This document shows, in pieces, positions 1 to 8,782 of a DNA stretch of 64,000 nt. The DNA comes from Calditrichia bacterium (lineage in GTDB: Bacteria > Calditrichota > Calditrichia > RBG-13-44-9 > J075), in the NCBI GenBank assembly GCA_028284445.1, contig JANQRS010000036.1:120599-184598 (forward strand). The letters are read 5' to 3'. The notes under the pieces are model-generated. The model had not been told where the DNA came from. It searched no databases and saw only the letters and a program-made list of their open reading frames with translations. The translations under genes and the position numbers were made by a program. How positions within the stretch are numbered: the first letter of the stretch is position 1; each line of letters opens with the position of its first letter.

Positions 1-1
1 T

Positions 2-2347
2 TTTCGCGGGACCGGTTGGTATCGCAAGTCGTTGACAATACCGGAATCGTTTCGCGGCAGACAATTGTTCCTCTATTTTGAGGGTGTCAATCAGGTTGCT
101 GAGGTGTTTCTCAACGGTCGCGAACTTGGCCGGCACATTGGCGGTTACTCCGCAATTGTGTTCGATATTTCAGCGCACGTTGAAGTTGGTGAATCGAACG
201 TGCTCGCTGTTCGGGTTGACAATAGTCATAATCCCGATATTCCGCCGCTCAATGCAGATTTTACATTCTATGGTGGGATCTACCGCGATGTTTGGCTGGT
301 CGCTACCGATCCAATACACATCGATATGCTCGATTATGCCTCTCCAGGCGTTTATATCAGCACACCAGGCGTTTCTGCCGCCTCGTCGCGGGTGAGTGTT
401 CGTGGAACAGTCGTTAACGATAGTAACGAGGATCGGAATGTCTTGCTCAGGCACCGCATTGTGGATGGCGACGGGCGAGAAATTAGGCGCCTCGAACAGG
501 GGTTGGTGCTCCCGGCCAAGAGATCCCTGCCATTTGGCCAAACCAGTCAAGAAATCCCTGCGCCAAAACTATGGTCTCCGTCTTCGCCTTATTTATATCA
601 GGTGCACACAGAAGTGGTCGCTGATGACAGCTTGCTGGATGCGCTGACAAATCCATTGGGCTTTCGTTGGTTTTCAGTTGATGGCCAGAAAGGTTTCATG
701 CTCAATGGAAAGCCAATGAAATTATATGGCACAAACCGGCACCAGGATTGGCCGGGATACGGTAGCGCATTGCCAAATTGGGCGCACCGGCGTGATTTAG
801 AAATAATCAAAAACGATGGCTTTAATTTCTTGCGCCTCGCCCACTATCCCCAAGACCCGGTTGTATTGGCGGAAGCAGATCGCCTTGGATTGTTGATCTG
901 GGAAGAAACCCCGCTGGTCAATTTGATTACCACGACGCCGGCATTTGCCGAGAACTGCGAAAACATGCTGCTGGAAATGATTCGTCAACATTACAATCAT
1001 CCGAGCATCGCTATGTGGGGATATATGAATGAAATTATGCTGCGCAGGCCGGAATCGTTGCCGAAAAATTATTACAAAAAGTTGCTGGCATTATCGCAAC
1101 GCCTGGAAGAATTGACACGAGAGGAAGACCCAGGCCGTCTGACCGTGACAGCTCAATCGAATGAAGAGGTCTATAACGGTAAAGGCGTCAGCGATCTGCC
1201 TGACATCCTCGGTATGAATCTCTATTTTGGCTGGTATTATCATGATTTTGCCGGCCTTGGCGATTTTCTCGACGAGCTAAATCGCAAGCATCCGGATCGC
1301 CCCTTACTGGTCAGTGAATATGGCGCCGGCAGTGATGATCGGGTTCATACAGCTGATCCAAAGAGGTTTGATTTCAGTACACAGTATCAGCAGCGATTCC
1401 ACGAAGAAAACTTCCGGGAAATCCTCGAACGTGATTATATGGTCGGTAGCGCAATATGGAACCAATTTGATTTTGGCTCCGGTCATCGCCAGGATACCCG
1501 CAACGCAATTAATCAGAAGGGTATCTACTATTTCGACCGAACGCCAAAGGATATCGCCTGGTTCTATCGCGCGCATCTGCTTGATACGCCGATATTGCAT
1601 ATTGCGGTCCGGGATCATGATTTGCGCGCAGGCAGCCGGACTGACGATGCCTCTCAACAGGTAGCTGTTTACAGCAATTTGAAGTCGGTTGAATTGTTCT
1701 TGAATGATGAAAACCTGGGAAGCAAGGAGCTTGAAAATGCCACTGCGCGTTGGGATGTTCAGTTAAAGCCTGGAGAAAATCTCTTTCGGGCGAGCGGGAT
1801 GGCGCAAAATGGATTGATCGAAGATCAGTGGCCGGTAGTATATGAAGCTCGTGACGGTTTCTTCTTGGATGCCCAAAGTCCGGTCCGCGAAATTGCCATT
1901 AATTTTGGCGCCCACTATCATCATACCGACGCTTCTGATTTGATCTGGGAGGCGGAACAGGCATACCTGACTGCAGATCGCGGGACGACGCAAGGAGAAG
2001 CGCGGCGCACCCATCATCGTATTTATGGCAGCGATGAAGATCCGCTTTTTCAGAGTGCGAGGATAGGGGCTACCGATTTCCGTTTCGTCTTGCCGGATGG
2101 ACGATATCAGATTGAATTGGGGTTTGCCGAAATAGAAAATGTGACCTCCGGAGAACGGGTGTTTGATGTGTCGGTTAATGGGACCGTGGTATTTCAGAAC
2201 CTTGATTTGACAAAGCAGGCAGGACGCTACGGGGCCCTCGTCAGGAACATGATATTAACGGCTGTTGATGGCAGCGGCATTCATCTTGAGCTAAAGCCGC
2301 GAACCGGACAGCCCTTGTTGAATATGTGTCGAATCGAAAGACTTTGA
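2..2347 (+). CDS. GH2 family glycosidase (beta-galactosidase-like), 5' end outside the window
   Basis: Retaining exo-glycosidase of family GH2 that probably removes terminal beta-linked sugars. The frame is open to the left edge and reads FRGTGWYRKSLTIPE before the first possible start (TTG at 32). GWYRK is the conserved beginning of the GH2 sugar-binding domain, so the true start lies upstream. The order is sugar-binding jelly roll, Ig-like domain, TIM barrel, then an extra C-terminal malectin-like domain (about 1890-2345). The acid/base glutamate is in the segment WGYMNE (codon 1031-1033) and the nucleophile glutamate is in VSEYGAG (codon 1316-1318). The malectin-like domain suggests carbohydrate binding. 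Substrate cannot be fixed from sequence; beta-galactosidase, glucuronidase and mannosidase share this fold. It lies 23 bases before a GH144-type glucanase, so both may belong to a glycan operon that begins upstream. Confidence 0.9.
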   Translation, partial: FRGTGWYRKSLTIPESFRGRQLFLYFEGVNQVAEVFLNGRELGRHIGGYSAIVFDISAHVEVGESNVLAVRVDNSHNPDIPPLNADFTFYGGIYRDVWLVATDPIHIDMLDYASPGVYISTPGVSAASSRVSVRGTVVNDSNEDRNVLLRHRIVDGDGREIRRLEQGLVLPAKRSLPFGQTSQEIPAPKLWSPSSPYLYQVHTEVVADDSLLDALTNPLGFRWFSVDGQKGFMLNGKPMKLYGTNRHQDWPGYGSALPNWAHRRDLEIIKNDGFNFLRLAHYPQDPVVLAEADRLGLLIWEETPLVNLITTTPAFAENCENMLLEMIRQHYNHPSIAMWGYMNEIMLRRPESLPKNYYKKLLALSQRLEELTREEDPGRLTVTAQSNEEVYNGKGVSDLPDILGMNLYFGWYYHDFAGLGDFLDELNRKHPDRPLLVSEYGAGSDDRVHTADPKRFDFSTQYQQRFHEENFREILERDYMVGSAIWNQFDFGSGHRQDTRNAINQKGIYYFDRTPKDIAWFYRAHLLDTPILHIAVRDHDLRAGSRTDDASQQVAVYSNLKSVELFLNDENLGSKELENATARWDVQLKPGENLFRASGMAQNGLIEDQWPVVYEARDGFFLDAQSPVREIAINFGAHYHHTDASDLIWEAEQAYLTADRGTTQGEARRTHHRIYGSDEDPLFQSARIGATDFRFVLPDGRYQIELGFAEIENVTSGERVFDVSVNGTVVFQNLDLTKQAGRYGALVRNMILTAVDGSGIHLELKPRTGQPLLNMCRIERL

Positions 2348-2370
2348 ATGAGTGAAAAGAGGTGATGCGG

Positions 2371-4215
2371 ATGACGAAAGTCTTCCTTCTTATACTACTG
2401 TTGATGACCGGCATCTACGCCCGGCAAGCGCCAACAGCGCCAGAAAACCTGGTAGTGACCGGGCATGATAGCCGCATTGATCTGGTTTGGGATCGGCATA
2501 GCGACCCGGACATCGCCGGTTTCTATGTGTATCGCGCCGAGACAGAGGACGGGCCTTTCGAGCGGCTGAATGTCTGGCCGCAATCTCTGCAGATCTATAG
2601 CGATTTCCTCGGTGAAAACGATCGCAGCTACTTCTACTACGTAACGGCTGCTGCGGCAGATCTTACCCAATCACCGCCCTCGGACACGCTCAGCGCGAGC
2701 TCCTTTTCTATGACCGATGAGGAGTTGTTGACCTCCGTCCAGGAAGCGACCTTTCGCTATTTCTATCATTTTGGACATCCGGTTAGCGGGATGGCCAGAG
2801 AGCGAAACTCCTCCGCCAATACAGTGACCAGCGGCGGAACCGGCTTTGGTTTGATGACGCTGCCGGTAGGCGTGGAGCGTGGCTTTGTCAGCCGCGACTC
2901 GGCAGCGGCGCGAGCGCTCAAGATCATGACCTTTCTGCGTGATAAGGCTGAGCGCTATCATGGCGCCTGGGCACATTGGATGAATGGGGAAACCGGGCAA
3001 ACCATTCCTTTTAGCGCATTTGATGATGGCGGTGATTTGGTCGAAACAGCCTACCTGGTGATGGGATTTCTCACCATTCGCCAGTATTTTGACGGTGCGG
3101 ATTCCACCGAGACTGAACTTCGTGCGCTGGCAACCGAATTATGGGAAGCGGTTGAATGGGATTGGTACCGGCGCTTTGATAATGGCGCCTTCCTCTACTG
3201 GCACTGGTCACCAAACTATGGCTGGCAGATGAATCTCAGAATCCGCGGATTCAACGAGGCAATGATTGTCTATCTTCTCGCTATTGCTTCGCCAACGCAT
3301 TCTGTGCCGGCAACTCTTTATTATAATGGCTGGGCCGGAGCCGGCTATACCAACGGTGGCAGCTTCTATGGCTATCCCTTATGTGCCGGTCCCAGCTGGG
3401 GCGGGCCGCTTTTCTTTACGCATTACACGTTTATGGGATTTGATCCGCGGGACAAATCGGACCTTTTTTGCAATTATTTTGAGCATGGGCGCAATGCTGC
3501 CCTCGTTCATAGGGAGTATGCAATTGAGAATCCGCAGGGTCATACCGGCTATGGTGAGAACTGCTGGGGATTAACCGCCAGCGATTCTCCTTTTGGCTAT
3601 ACGGCGCACCGGCCGGTGAATAATGATAATGGCACTATTACCCCAACCGCAGCATTGAGTTCAATGCCTTATGTGCCGGAAGAGTCCATCGCCGCGCTTC
3701 GCCATTTTTACCATGACTATGGCGCGAATCTTTGGGGACCAATGGGATTTCACGATGCATTTAATTTGAACGAAAACTGGTTTGCGGATAGCTATCTTGC
3801 GATCGACCAGGGGCCAATTGTTGTTATGATCGAGAACTATCGCAGTCAGCTGTGTTGGGATTTATTTATGTCTAATCCGGAGATAGAACCGATGCTGGCC
3901 TCAATTCTCTTTACCACCGGTATTGAAGACGAGCCGGGCAATTATGCTGGAACATTTCAACTGGCACAGAATTTTCCGAATCCGTTTAATGGTCAAACGA
4001 CGATTCGCTTCACACTGCAGTCGGCGTCGTACATTTCAATCGATGTATTTAACGCGCTTGGTCAACACGTTCGGACCTTGTTCCATGATCATTTCTTTGC
4101 GCAAGGTGAGCATCGCTTCTCCTTCGATGCTGAAGGTTTATCGGCCGGTGTGTATTACTACCGCCTTACCAGCGATCGGCAGTATGAGGTGAAGTCATTG
4201 CTGTTGGTGAAATAG
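2371..4215 (+). CDS. Secreted GH144-type (PF10091) glucanase with FnIII and T9SS sorting domain
   Basis: Secreted protein of the PF10091 'putative glucoamylase' family. Characterised members in GH144 are endo-beta-1,2-glucanases, so action on beta-1,2-glucan is the best guess but is not proven here. Residues 1-18 form a signal peptide ending GIYA. A fibronectin type III domain follows (about 20-105), then the alpha/alpha barrel with SGGTGFGLM, FSAFDDGGDLVETAY, IRGFNEAM and GPSWGGPLFFTHY, which are family landmarks. The C-terminal 85 residues carry NFPNPFN and GVYYYRL, the T9SS sorting signature, so it should be exported across the outer membrane. GTG 2362 and ATG 2365 are upstream in-frame alternatives; ATG 2371 has AGAGG eight bases ahead and was preferred. 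It is followed convergently by nhaA. Confidence 0.82.
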   Translation: MTKVFLLILLLMTGIYARQAPTAPENLVVTGHDSRIDLVWDRHSDPDIAGFYVYRAETEDGPFERLNVWPQSLQIYSDFLGENDRSYFYYVTAAAADLTQSPPSDTLSASSFSMTDEELLTSVQEATFRYFYHFGHPVSGMARERNSSANTVTSGGTGFGLMTLPVGVERGFVSRDSAAARALKIMTFLRDKAERYHGAWAHWMNGETGQTIPFSAFDDGGDLVETAYLVMGFLTIRQYFDGADSTETELRALATELWEAVEWDWYRRFDNGAFLYWHWSPNYGWQMNLRIRGFNEAMIVYLLAIASPTHSVPATLYYNGWAGAGYTNGGSFYGYPLCAGPSWGGPLFFTHYTFMGFDPRDKSDLFCNYFEHGRNAALVHREYAIENPQGHTGYGENCWGLTASDSPFGYTAHRPVNNDNGTITPTAALSSMPYVPEESIAALRHFYHDYGANLWGPMGFHDAFNLNENWFADSYLAIDQGPIVVMIENYRSQLCWDLFMSNPEIEPMLASILFTTGIEDEPGNYAGTFQLAQNFPNPFNGQTTIRFTLQSASYISIDVFNALGQHVRTLFHDHFFAQGEHRFSFDAEGLSAGVYYYRLTSDRQYEVKSLLLVK

Positions 4216-4224
4216 TTCATAATT

Positions 4225-4246
4225 CGATCATCGCCCAACGGTGATC
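4225..4246. terminator. Hairpin between convergent genes, possible bidirectional terminator
   Basis: GATCATCG (4226-4233) and CGGTGATC (4239-4246) form an 8-bp stem with one G-U pair around a 5-base loop. It lies in the short gap between the stop of the GH144-type gene and the stop of nhaA, which converge. There is no clear T-tract on either side, so termination is an inference from position. Confidence 0.35.
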
Positions 4247-4279
4247 GCTTACCGACCACCGCTGAACAGTCAACGAGTA

Positions 4280-5467
4280 TCAATCCGGCTGTTTCGCCAG
4301 ATCGATCTTTAAAACGATGTAACCGAGAATGCCTGCAGCCAGAGAGCCGAGGATGATTCCCAGTCGTTCGTCAAAAAGCAGGTTTACGCCGGTTTCTTCA
4401 AATGCAAGTGAGCCGATGAAAAGGCTCATCGTAAAGCCGATGCCGCAGAGGGCGGAGGTGCCGTAGAGGCCTTTCCAGGTCATCCCGGCCGGTAGTTGGG
4501 CCAGGCCGGCGCGAATTGTAAGGGCGCAGAGACCAAAAATACCAATTTGCTTTCCAAGGAAGAGACCCAGGGCAATGCCAACGGGTACCGGATGCAGGAC
4601 TTGATCAAGTCCCATACCAGTCAGGTTGAGACCAGCATTGGCAAAGGCAAAAACCGGCAGGATAAAGAAAGCCACTACGGAATGAAGATCATGCTCCAGA
4701 TCTTTTAGGGGGGACTTGTCCGGGTTTTCAGTCGAACGCATCGGGATAAACATAGCGAGCACAACGCCGGCCAGCGTTGCATGCACACCGGATTTCAGCG
4801 TCGCAATCCACATGATGATGCCGACCAGGATGTAAGGACTGTTGGTGCTAACACCGCGTCGATTCAGGACAATCAGCGCGCCGATACAAACCGCTGCAAT
4901 TGCAAGGGCAGCAAATGAAATGTTTGCCGTGTAAAAGAAGGCAATGATCAGGACTGCGCCAACGTCGTCAAAAATCGCCAGTGAGGTCAGAAAGATCTTG
5001 ATAGTTACCGGAACGCGTGAGCCGAGCAGCGCAAGGACGCCGAGCGCAAAAGCAATATCCGTCGCGGCGGGGATTGCCCAGCCTTTCATTGCAACGGGAT
5101 CACCGCTGTTGAAGTAGACGTAGATGAGGGCTGGTACCAGCATCCCACCGACAGCGCCGACGCCGGGAAGGATGATGTTGCGCTTGTCAGACAGCTCTCC
5201 TTCGACGACTTCCCGCTTCAGCTCTAATCCAACCAGCAGGAAGAAGACCGCCATCAGGCCGTCGTTAATCCACAATAAGAGCGGTTTGGCAATTTCCAGT
5301 GCTCCGACACGAACTTCAACCGGTGTTTTTAGCAGTAGCTCGTAATAACTGGTAAGCGGTGAGTTTGCCACAATGATGGCCAGCACTGCCGAAGCCATCA
5401 GTAAAATCCCACCGGCCGATTCCATTTTTAGAAAATTGGCTATATATGATGATTGACTGTTTTTCAT
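4280..5467 (-). CDS. nhaA: Na+/H+ antiporter NhaA
   Basis: Inner-membrane electrogenic antiporter that expels Na+ (or Li+) in exchange for protons. The 395 residues match the usual NhaA length of about 390. The ion-binding aspartates are present: D137 in PAATDIAFALG and D167/D168 in AIFDDVGAV, corresponding to E. coli D133 and D163/D164. The lysine of LGKQIGIF corresponds to E. coli K300. About eleven to twelve hydrophobic segments are visible. The start ATG is preceded on the minus strand by GAGGAG at good spacing. The gene is single and convergent with the glucanase gene. Its roughly 180-base upstream region contains a strong hairpin described separately and could carry a cation-responsive leader. 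Confidence 0.97.
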   Translation of the reverse strand: MKNSQSSYIANFLKMESAGGILLMASAVLAIIVANSPLTSYYELLLKTPVEVRVGALEIAKPLLLWINDGLMAVFFLLVGLELKREVVEGELSDKRNIILPGVGAVGGMLVPALIYVYFNSGDPVAMKGWAIPAATDIAFALGVLALLGSRVPVTIKIFLTSLAIFDDVGAVLIIAFFYTANISFAALAIAAVCIGALIVLNRRGVSTNSPYILVGIIMWIATLKSGVHATLAGVVLAMFIPMRSTENPDKSPLKDLEHDLHSVVAFFILPVFAFANAGLNLTGMGLDQVLHPVPVGIALGLFLGKQIGIFGLCALTIRAGLAQLPAGMTWKGLYGTSALCGIGFTMSLFIGSLAFEETGVNLLFDERLGIILGSLAAGILGYIVLKIDLAKQPD

Positions 5468-5821
5468 GATCTCCTCAGATTGTATTTAGTTGCTGAAGTC
5501 AGAACGCTTGCTAGATGCATCGTTTGTGTTTGAACCGGAAAATCAGGCTGTCGCCGAGTCAATGATCGTCAAATGCAACTCTGTGCTTAATCGCCTCTCC
5601 TCACATACGTTGGGCTTCCCGGAGGCAGCCCGATTATTTGTGACCGATTAACACTATTCCTAAATACGTTGGCGCATTACTTCAATGCACCTAACTTACT
5701 GAATTAAGGGCTAAAATAGATCAATATTCGAAAAAAAACGATTCACAGAATCGCGTCTATTGGATTTTGGTTTTTGGCGGTTTATTGATAACATCAGGGG
5801 TGTTTTTTAAGGGAGATAAGA
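5468..5821. promoter_or_regulatory. Divergent intergenic region between nhaA and the DUF432-MscS operon
   Basis: This 354-base stretch has no convincing gene. It must hold the promoters of nhaA (leftward) and of the DUF432-MscS pair (rightward). Two structures stand out. One is a hairpin at 5612-5631 whose arms GGGCT and AGCCC continue with CC/GG around a CGGA loop. The other is a small palindrome around 5739-5753 (CGATTC, ACA, GAATCG). The first would sit about 145-165 bases upstream of nhaA in its transcript. Known nhaA-I and nhaA-II leader RNAs occur upstream of nhaA genes in other bacteria; I cannot confirm a match by eye. Confidence 0.4.
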
Positions 5822-6622
5822 GTGGCTAAGGACATTTGGCAAACACATCCGCTGCCGGGCGAAAAACCGGTTTTCTGGCAAATTGGCCCATTGCGCTTGT
5901 GGGCGAAGCGCTCACACGACGAACTTTGGCTAACATATGATTATCAAGCAGCAACGGAGTTGTCAGAAACCGGCGATGGCAAGGATGCTGTCGCGGAAGA
6001 CGCAGCGTGGCAAAGATGGACACTGAAAAGCTCTTTTGAGGAAATTGCTTTTCAACCGGTATTGCCGGACAAGCCGGTGGTGGTGAAGCCGGAACATCCG
6101 TTTTATTTGACAAGCGATGTGAAAACCCGGATTTATGTGCGGGTGCCGGTTTGGGTGCGAGTCTTGCTTGGTAAAACTGAAATTGTCGAGATCCCGACCG
6201 AGGTGCTGTCAAAAACCTGGTTTGGATCCTTTGTAGATGGCGAACTATGCTATTGGATTTCATCAGCCGCACGCAAGAATGTCGTCAAGGATCCTGAAAA
6301 ATCACACCTGGCGATTTGCCCGATCGAGATAATCAATAAGTCAGAGGAAAAATTGCTGGTCGACAAGCTCTGTCACCGTGTTCGCAAGCTCTCGCTTTTC
6401 GAAAGTATGGATCAGCTTTGGGCTTCCGAGGCCAATGTGCGTTTCCAGGGGCCGGGCGAGATCAGTGAGATCAAATTTGCCCGCAAAGCCCCGTCCGAAG
6501 CGGATGAATCGATATCCGTTTCCAGCGCACGTGATGCTGTGAAGCGTGGCTTTACTGCAAAGACCTTTGACACCCTTAGAGATTTTGCAACCCTCGAATT
6601 TCTCAACAGGCAGGGGGATTAA
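5822..6622 (+). CDS. DUF432-family protein, partner of MscS
   Basis: A 266-residue soluble protein that resembles the DUF432 family, which is often encoded next to small mechanosensitive channels. The function of DUF432 is not established. There is no signal peptide or membrane segment, so it is predicted to be cytoplasmic. The start is GTG with GGGAGA seven bases ahead. Its stop overlaps the start of the MscS gene by one base (TAATG), which indicates translational coupling and a joint role, perhaps a cytoplasmic modulator of the channel. That role is inferred from linkage only. Confidence 0.75.
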   Translation: MAKDIWQTHPLPGEKPVFWQIGPLRLWAKRSHDELWLTYDYQAATELSETGDGKDAVAEDAAWQRWTLKSSFEEIAFQPVLPDKPVVVKPEHPFYLTSDVKTRIYVRVPVWVRVLLGKTEIVEIPTEVLSKTWFGSFVDGELCYWISSAARKNVVKDPEKSHLAICPIEIINKSEEKLLVDKLCHRVRKLSLFESMDQLWASEANVRFQGPGEISEIKFARKAPSEADESISVSSARDAVKRGFTAKTFDTLRDFATLEFLNRQGD

Positions 6623-7476
6623 TGATTGAGAGTTGGGGCCTCGCCCTTTCCGACTATTTTACCGCCGACGTGATTTCTTTGGTCCTGCGGACTTCATTGC
6701 TGCTTTTTCTCGGGATTCCCGGTATATACATGCTGGCGGGTTGGGCGCGACGGACCGTTGGTCGCAATTTCAACGCCCAACGTGGTATGATTGCCGGCAA
6801 AATCATTTTATATGGCGGACTTGGGGTCATATCCGTCATGATCCTTCGCGAATTTGGCTTCGAATTGGGACCGCTGCTCGGTGCCGCTGGTATTATTGGT
6901 ATCGCTATTGGTTTTGCCTCTCAAACCAGTGTCTCCAACGTCATCAGCGGCATCTTCCTGATTGCCGAGCAGCCTTTTGTTGTCGGTGACGTCATCAATA
7001 TTGGCGCCACAACCGGGGAGGTGATGTCGATTGATATCCTCTCAATTAAAATCCGCACCTTCGACAATAAATTTGTCAGAATTCCGAATGAAACGATTCT
7101 CAAGAGTGAAGTCACAACCTTAACCCGCTTCCCGATTCGCCGGGCAGACTTGATGATTTCTGTGGCCTACAAGGAAGACCTGCAGCAAGTGAAAGACATT
7201 CTCCTGGAGATTGCCAGCCGCAATCCGCTGTGCCTGCAAGAGCCCAATCCGCTGATTATTTTCGAAGGCTTTGGCGCCTCTGCTATTGATCTCAAATTTG
7301 CAGTGTGGGCTGCCCGCGAGGACTGGTTGACCATGCGCAACCAGGTGTATGAGACCATTAAAGTGCGCTTTGAGGAAGAGGGGATTGAGATCCCCTTTCC
7401 GCACATTTCGGTATATGCCGGAAGCGAAACTGAACCGCTGCCAATTCACCTGCGTGGAGACAAGGGCAAGGGATAG
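6622..7476 (+). CDS. Small-conductance mechanosensitive channel (MscS family)
   Basis: Inner-membrane channel that releases solutes on hypo-osmotic shock. The 284 residues are close to E. coli MscS. Three hydrophobic segments occupy roughly residues 10-110. The pore-lining TM3 reads GIAIGFASQTSVSNVISGIF, rich in Gly and Ala as expected, followed by the beta-domain (QPFVVGDVINIG) and the C-terminal alpha/beta cage domain. The start codon overlaps the stop of the DUF432 gene. No downstream gene is coupled; a long palindromic element follows. Confidence 0.93.
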   Translation: MIESWGLALSDYFTADVISLVLRTSLLLFLGIPGIYMLAGWARRTVGRNFNAQRGMIAGKIILYGGLGVISVMILREFGFELGPLLGAAGIIGIAIGFASQTSVSNVISGIFLIAEQPFVVGDVINIGATTGEVMSIDILSIKIRTFDNKFVRIPNETILKSEVTTLTRFPIRRADLMISVAYKEDLQQVKDILLEIASRNPLCLQEPNPLIIFEGFGASAIDLKFAVWAAREDWLTMRNQVYETIKVRFEEEGIEIPFPHISVYAGSETEPLPIHLRGDKGKG

Positions 7477-7556
7477 TATCGTCGAAGTTGGTAAACTAAC
7501 ATCTGGTATGTGGCCCAAACTGCCTTTGGTATGACCGGGCGTAAGAATGAATAACA

Positions 7557-7819
7557 GATTTTGACAGGATGAACAGGATTAACAAGATCCGATAGATTTA
7601 TTTAAAACCTTTCGGCACGGATAGACACGGATCTTCACCGATTTACACAGATGGAAAAGGAAATTTACCTACAAAAACTTGAGACTAACTCCCTATTTTT
7701 CAATCTCCTCATTTACAAATAGCATCTGTGCTCATCCGTGGAAATCTGTGTGTATCTGTGTTAGAAGGTTTTAATCTTTTTTCAGTAAATCATGTCAATC
7801 CTGTTCATCCTGTCAAAAA
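7557..7819. repeat. Full copy of a long palindromic intergenic repeat (family A)
   Basis: The outer arms are 26 bases long (7558-7583 and 7793-7818) and complementary at all but one position. They contain GACAGGATGAACAGGATT and its complement. Inside lie a second pair of imperfect arms (about 7600-7656 and 7724-7773) made of CACGGAT/CACAGAT-type units with AACCTTT and AAGGTTTT at the ends, and a unique centre of about 65 bases. There is no open reading frame and no transposase. Partial copies occur near 36895, 40105 and 60309-60475, so this is a dispersed, non-coding element. It fills most of the 483-base gap between mscS and the GntR gene. Confidence 0.85.
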
Positions 7820-7959
7820 AAAATTCGGATGAAAATTGCGTTATCGGAAATAATGAATTGAAATTATCGCAACAACGCTCAAAGACCGATTTCAAAAAAG
7901 TGCTTGATTGTTAAATTTAGCAGATGTAAGTTGTCATACAAATTTTCGGAGACTCATAC

Positions 7960-8700
7960 TTGCAGGAAGTTTTTAGAAATATTGCCAGTCCGATGACACT
8001 CAGTCAGGAGATTGTGCAGAATATCGAATCCGGTATTCGCACGAAGAAGCTATCGGCAGGGGAGAAGTTGCCCACAGAGCAGGAGCTCTGCAAAATGTTC
8101 GGCGTTAGTCGCACAACCCTTCGCGAAGCCTTGCAAATTCTCAGCGCCAAGGGTTTGATTACTATCCGCAAGGGGAGCGGGATGTATGTGAACGACTACT
8201 CGTCCTCGCATGCCAGCGAAAACATGAGTCTCTACCTCGAATTGAATTTCGATCCTTCCTATGCTTTGCACATAATGGAAATGCGCCATATCTTTGAGCC
8301 ACATGCAGCGCGTATGGCAGCCCTAAATCGTACAGACGACCATATTGCAAAGCTGGAAAAGAATCTGGTCCTTTTTGGCGACAAGACACTTGGTGTGCAG
8401 GGGCATGCCAAGTATGATCTGGAATTTCACTATACCATCGCCGAGATTTCCGGCAATCCGCTGATGCCGTTGATTCTCGACCCAATCTTCAAATTACTTC
8501 CGAAAATAAAGACCATGATCGTAGATCGTGTTAAACACAACGATACGATTGATCCGCTGACTCATCATCAAAATATTCTTGATATGATAAAGGCTCAGGA
8601 TGAGCAAGGTGCGTTTGAGGCAATGACCGCCCACTTGAAAGTTGCCGAGCGTGATGTCCATGCTCTCCTGGAGTCGTTGGCTGATGAAGCTGACGAATAA
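7960..8700 (+). CDS. GntR/FadR-family transcriptional regulator of the alginate locus
   Basis: DNA-binding regulator of the FadR subfamily. The N-terminal winged helix-turn-helix covers about residues 12-78 (KLPTEQELCKMFGVSRTTLREAL, read as two overlapping parts). The C-terminal all-helical FCD ligand domain covers about 85-235 with the conserved histidines of metal-binding FCD domains (for example in EFHYTIAEISGNPLM). The start is TTG at 7960 with CGGAGA at good spacing. It lies 82 bases upstream of the PL17 lyase on the same strand. FadR-type regulators commonly respond to uronate catabolites, and here 2-keto-3-deoxygluconate or its phosphate is a reasonable but unproven effector. Confidence 0.9.
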   Translation: MQEVFRNIASPMTLSQEIVQNIESGIRTKKLSAGEKLPTEQELCKMFGVSRTTLREALQILSAKGLITIRKGSGMYVNDYSSSHASENMSLYLELNFDPSYALHIMEMRHIFEPHAARMAALNRTDDHIAKLEKNLVLFGDKTLGVQGHAKYDLEFHYTIAEISGNPLMPLILDPIFKLLPKIKTMIVDRVKHNDTIDPLTHHQNILDMIKAQDEQGAFEAMTAHLKVAERDVHALLESLADEADE

Positions 8701-8750
8701 CCTCCGGAACGTGCAAAACTCCTAAGATTAAGACGCAGATACGCAAACGA

Positions 8751-8780
8751 TTGTAAAAAAGTAGTTTAGTTAACTATAAA
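8751..8780 (+). promoter_or_regulatory. Possible promoter of the alginate operon
   Basis: TTGTAA (8751-8756) and TATAAA (8775-8780) are separated by 18 bases, just upstream of the PL17 gene. If used, transcription would begin near 8787, which would favour the second ATG (8819) of that gene. The promoter consensus of this lineage is unknown. Confidence 0.3.
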
Positions 8781-8782
8781 AT

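Noticed and set aside
32..2347. TTG at 32 as the true start of the GH2 gene
   Set aside because: The frame is open to the left edge and the residues before it match the conserved GH2 N-terminal motif, so the gene is cut by the window.
7557..7819. Insertion sequence
   Set aside because: The arms are long and inverted, but the element has no coding capacity. It is kept as a non-coding repeat.
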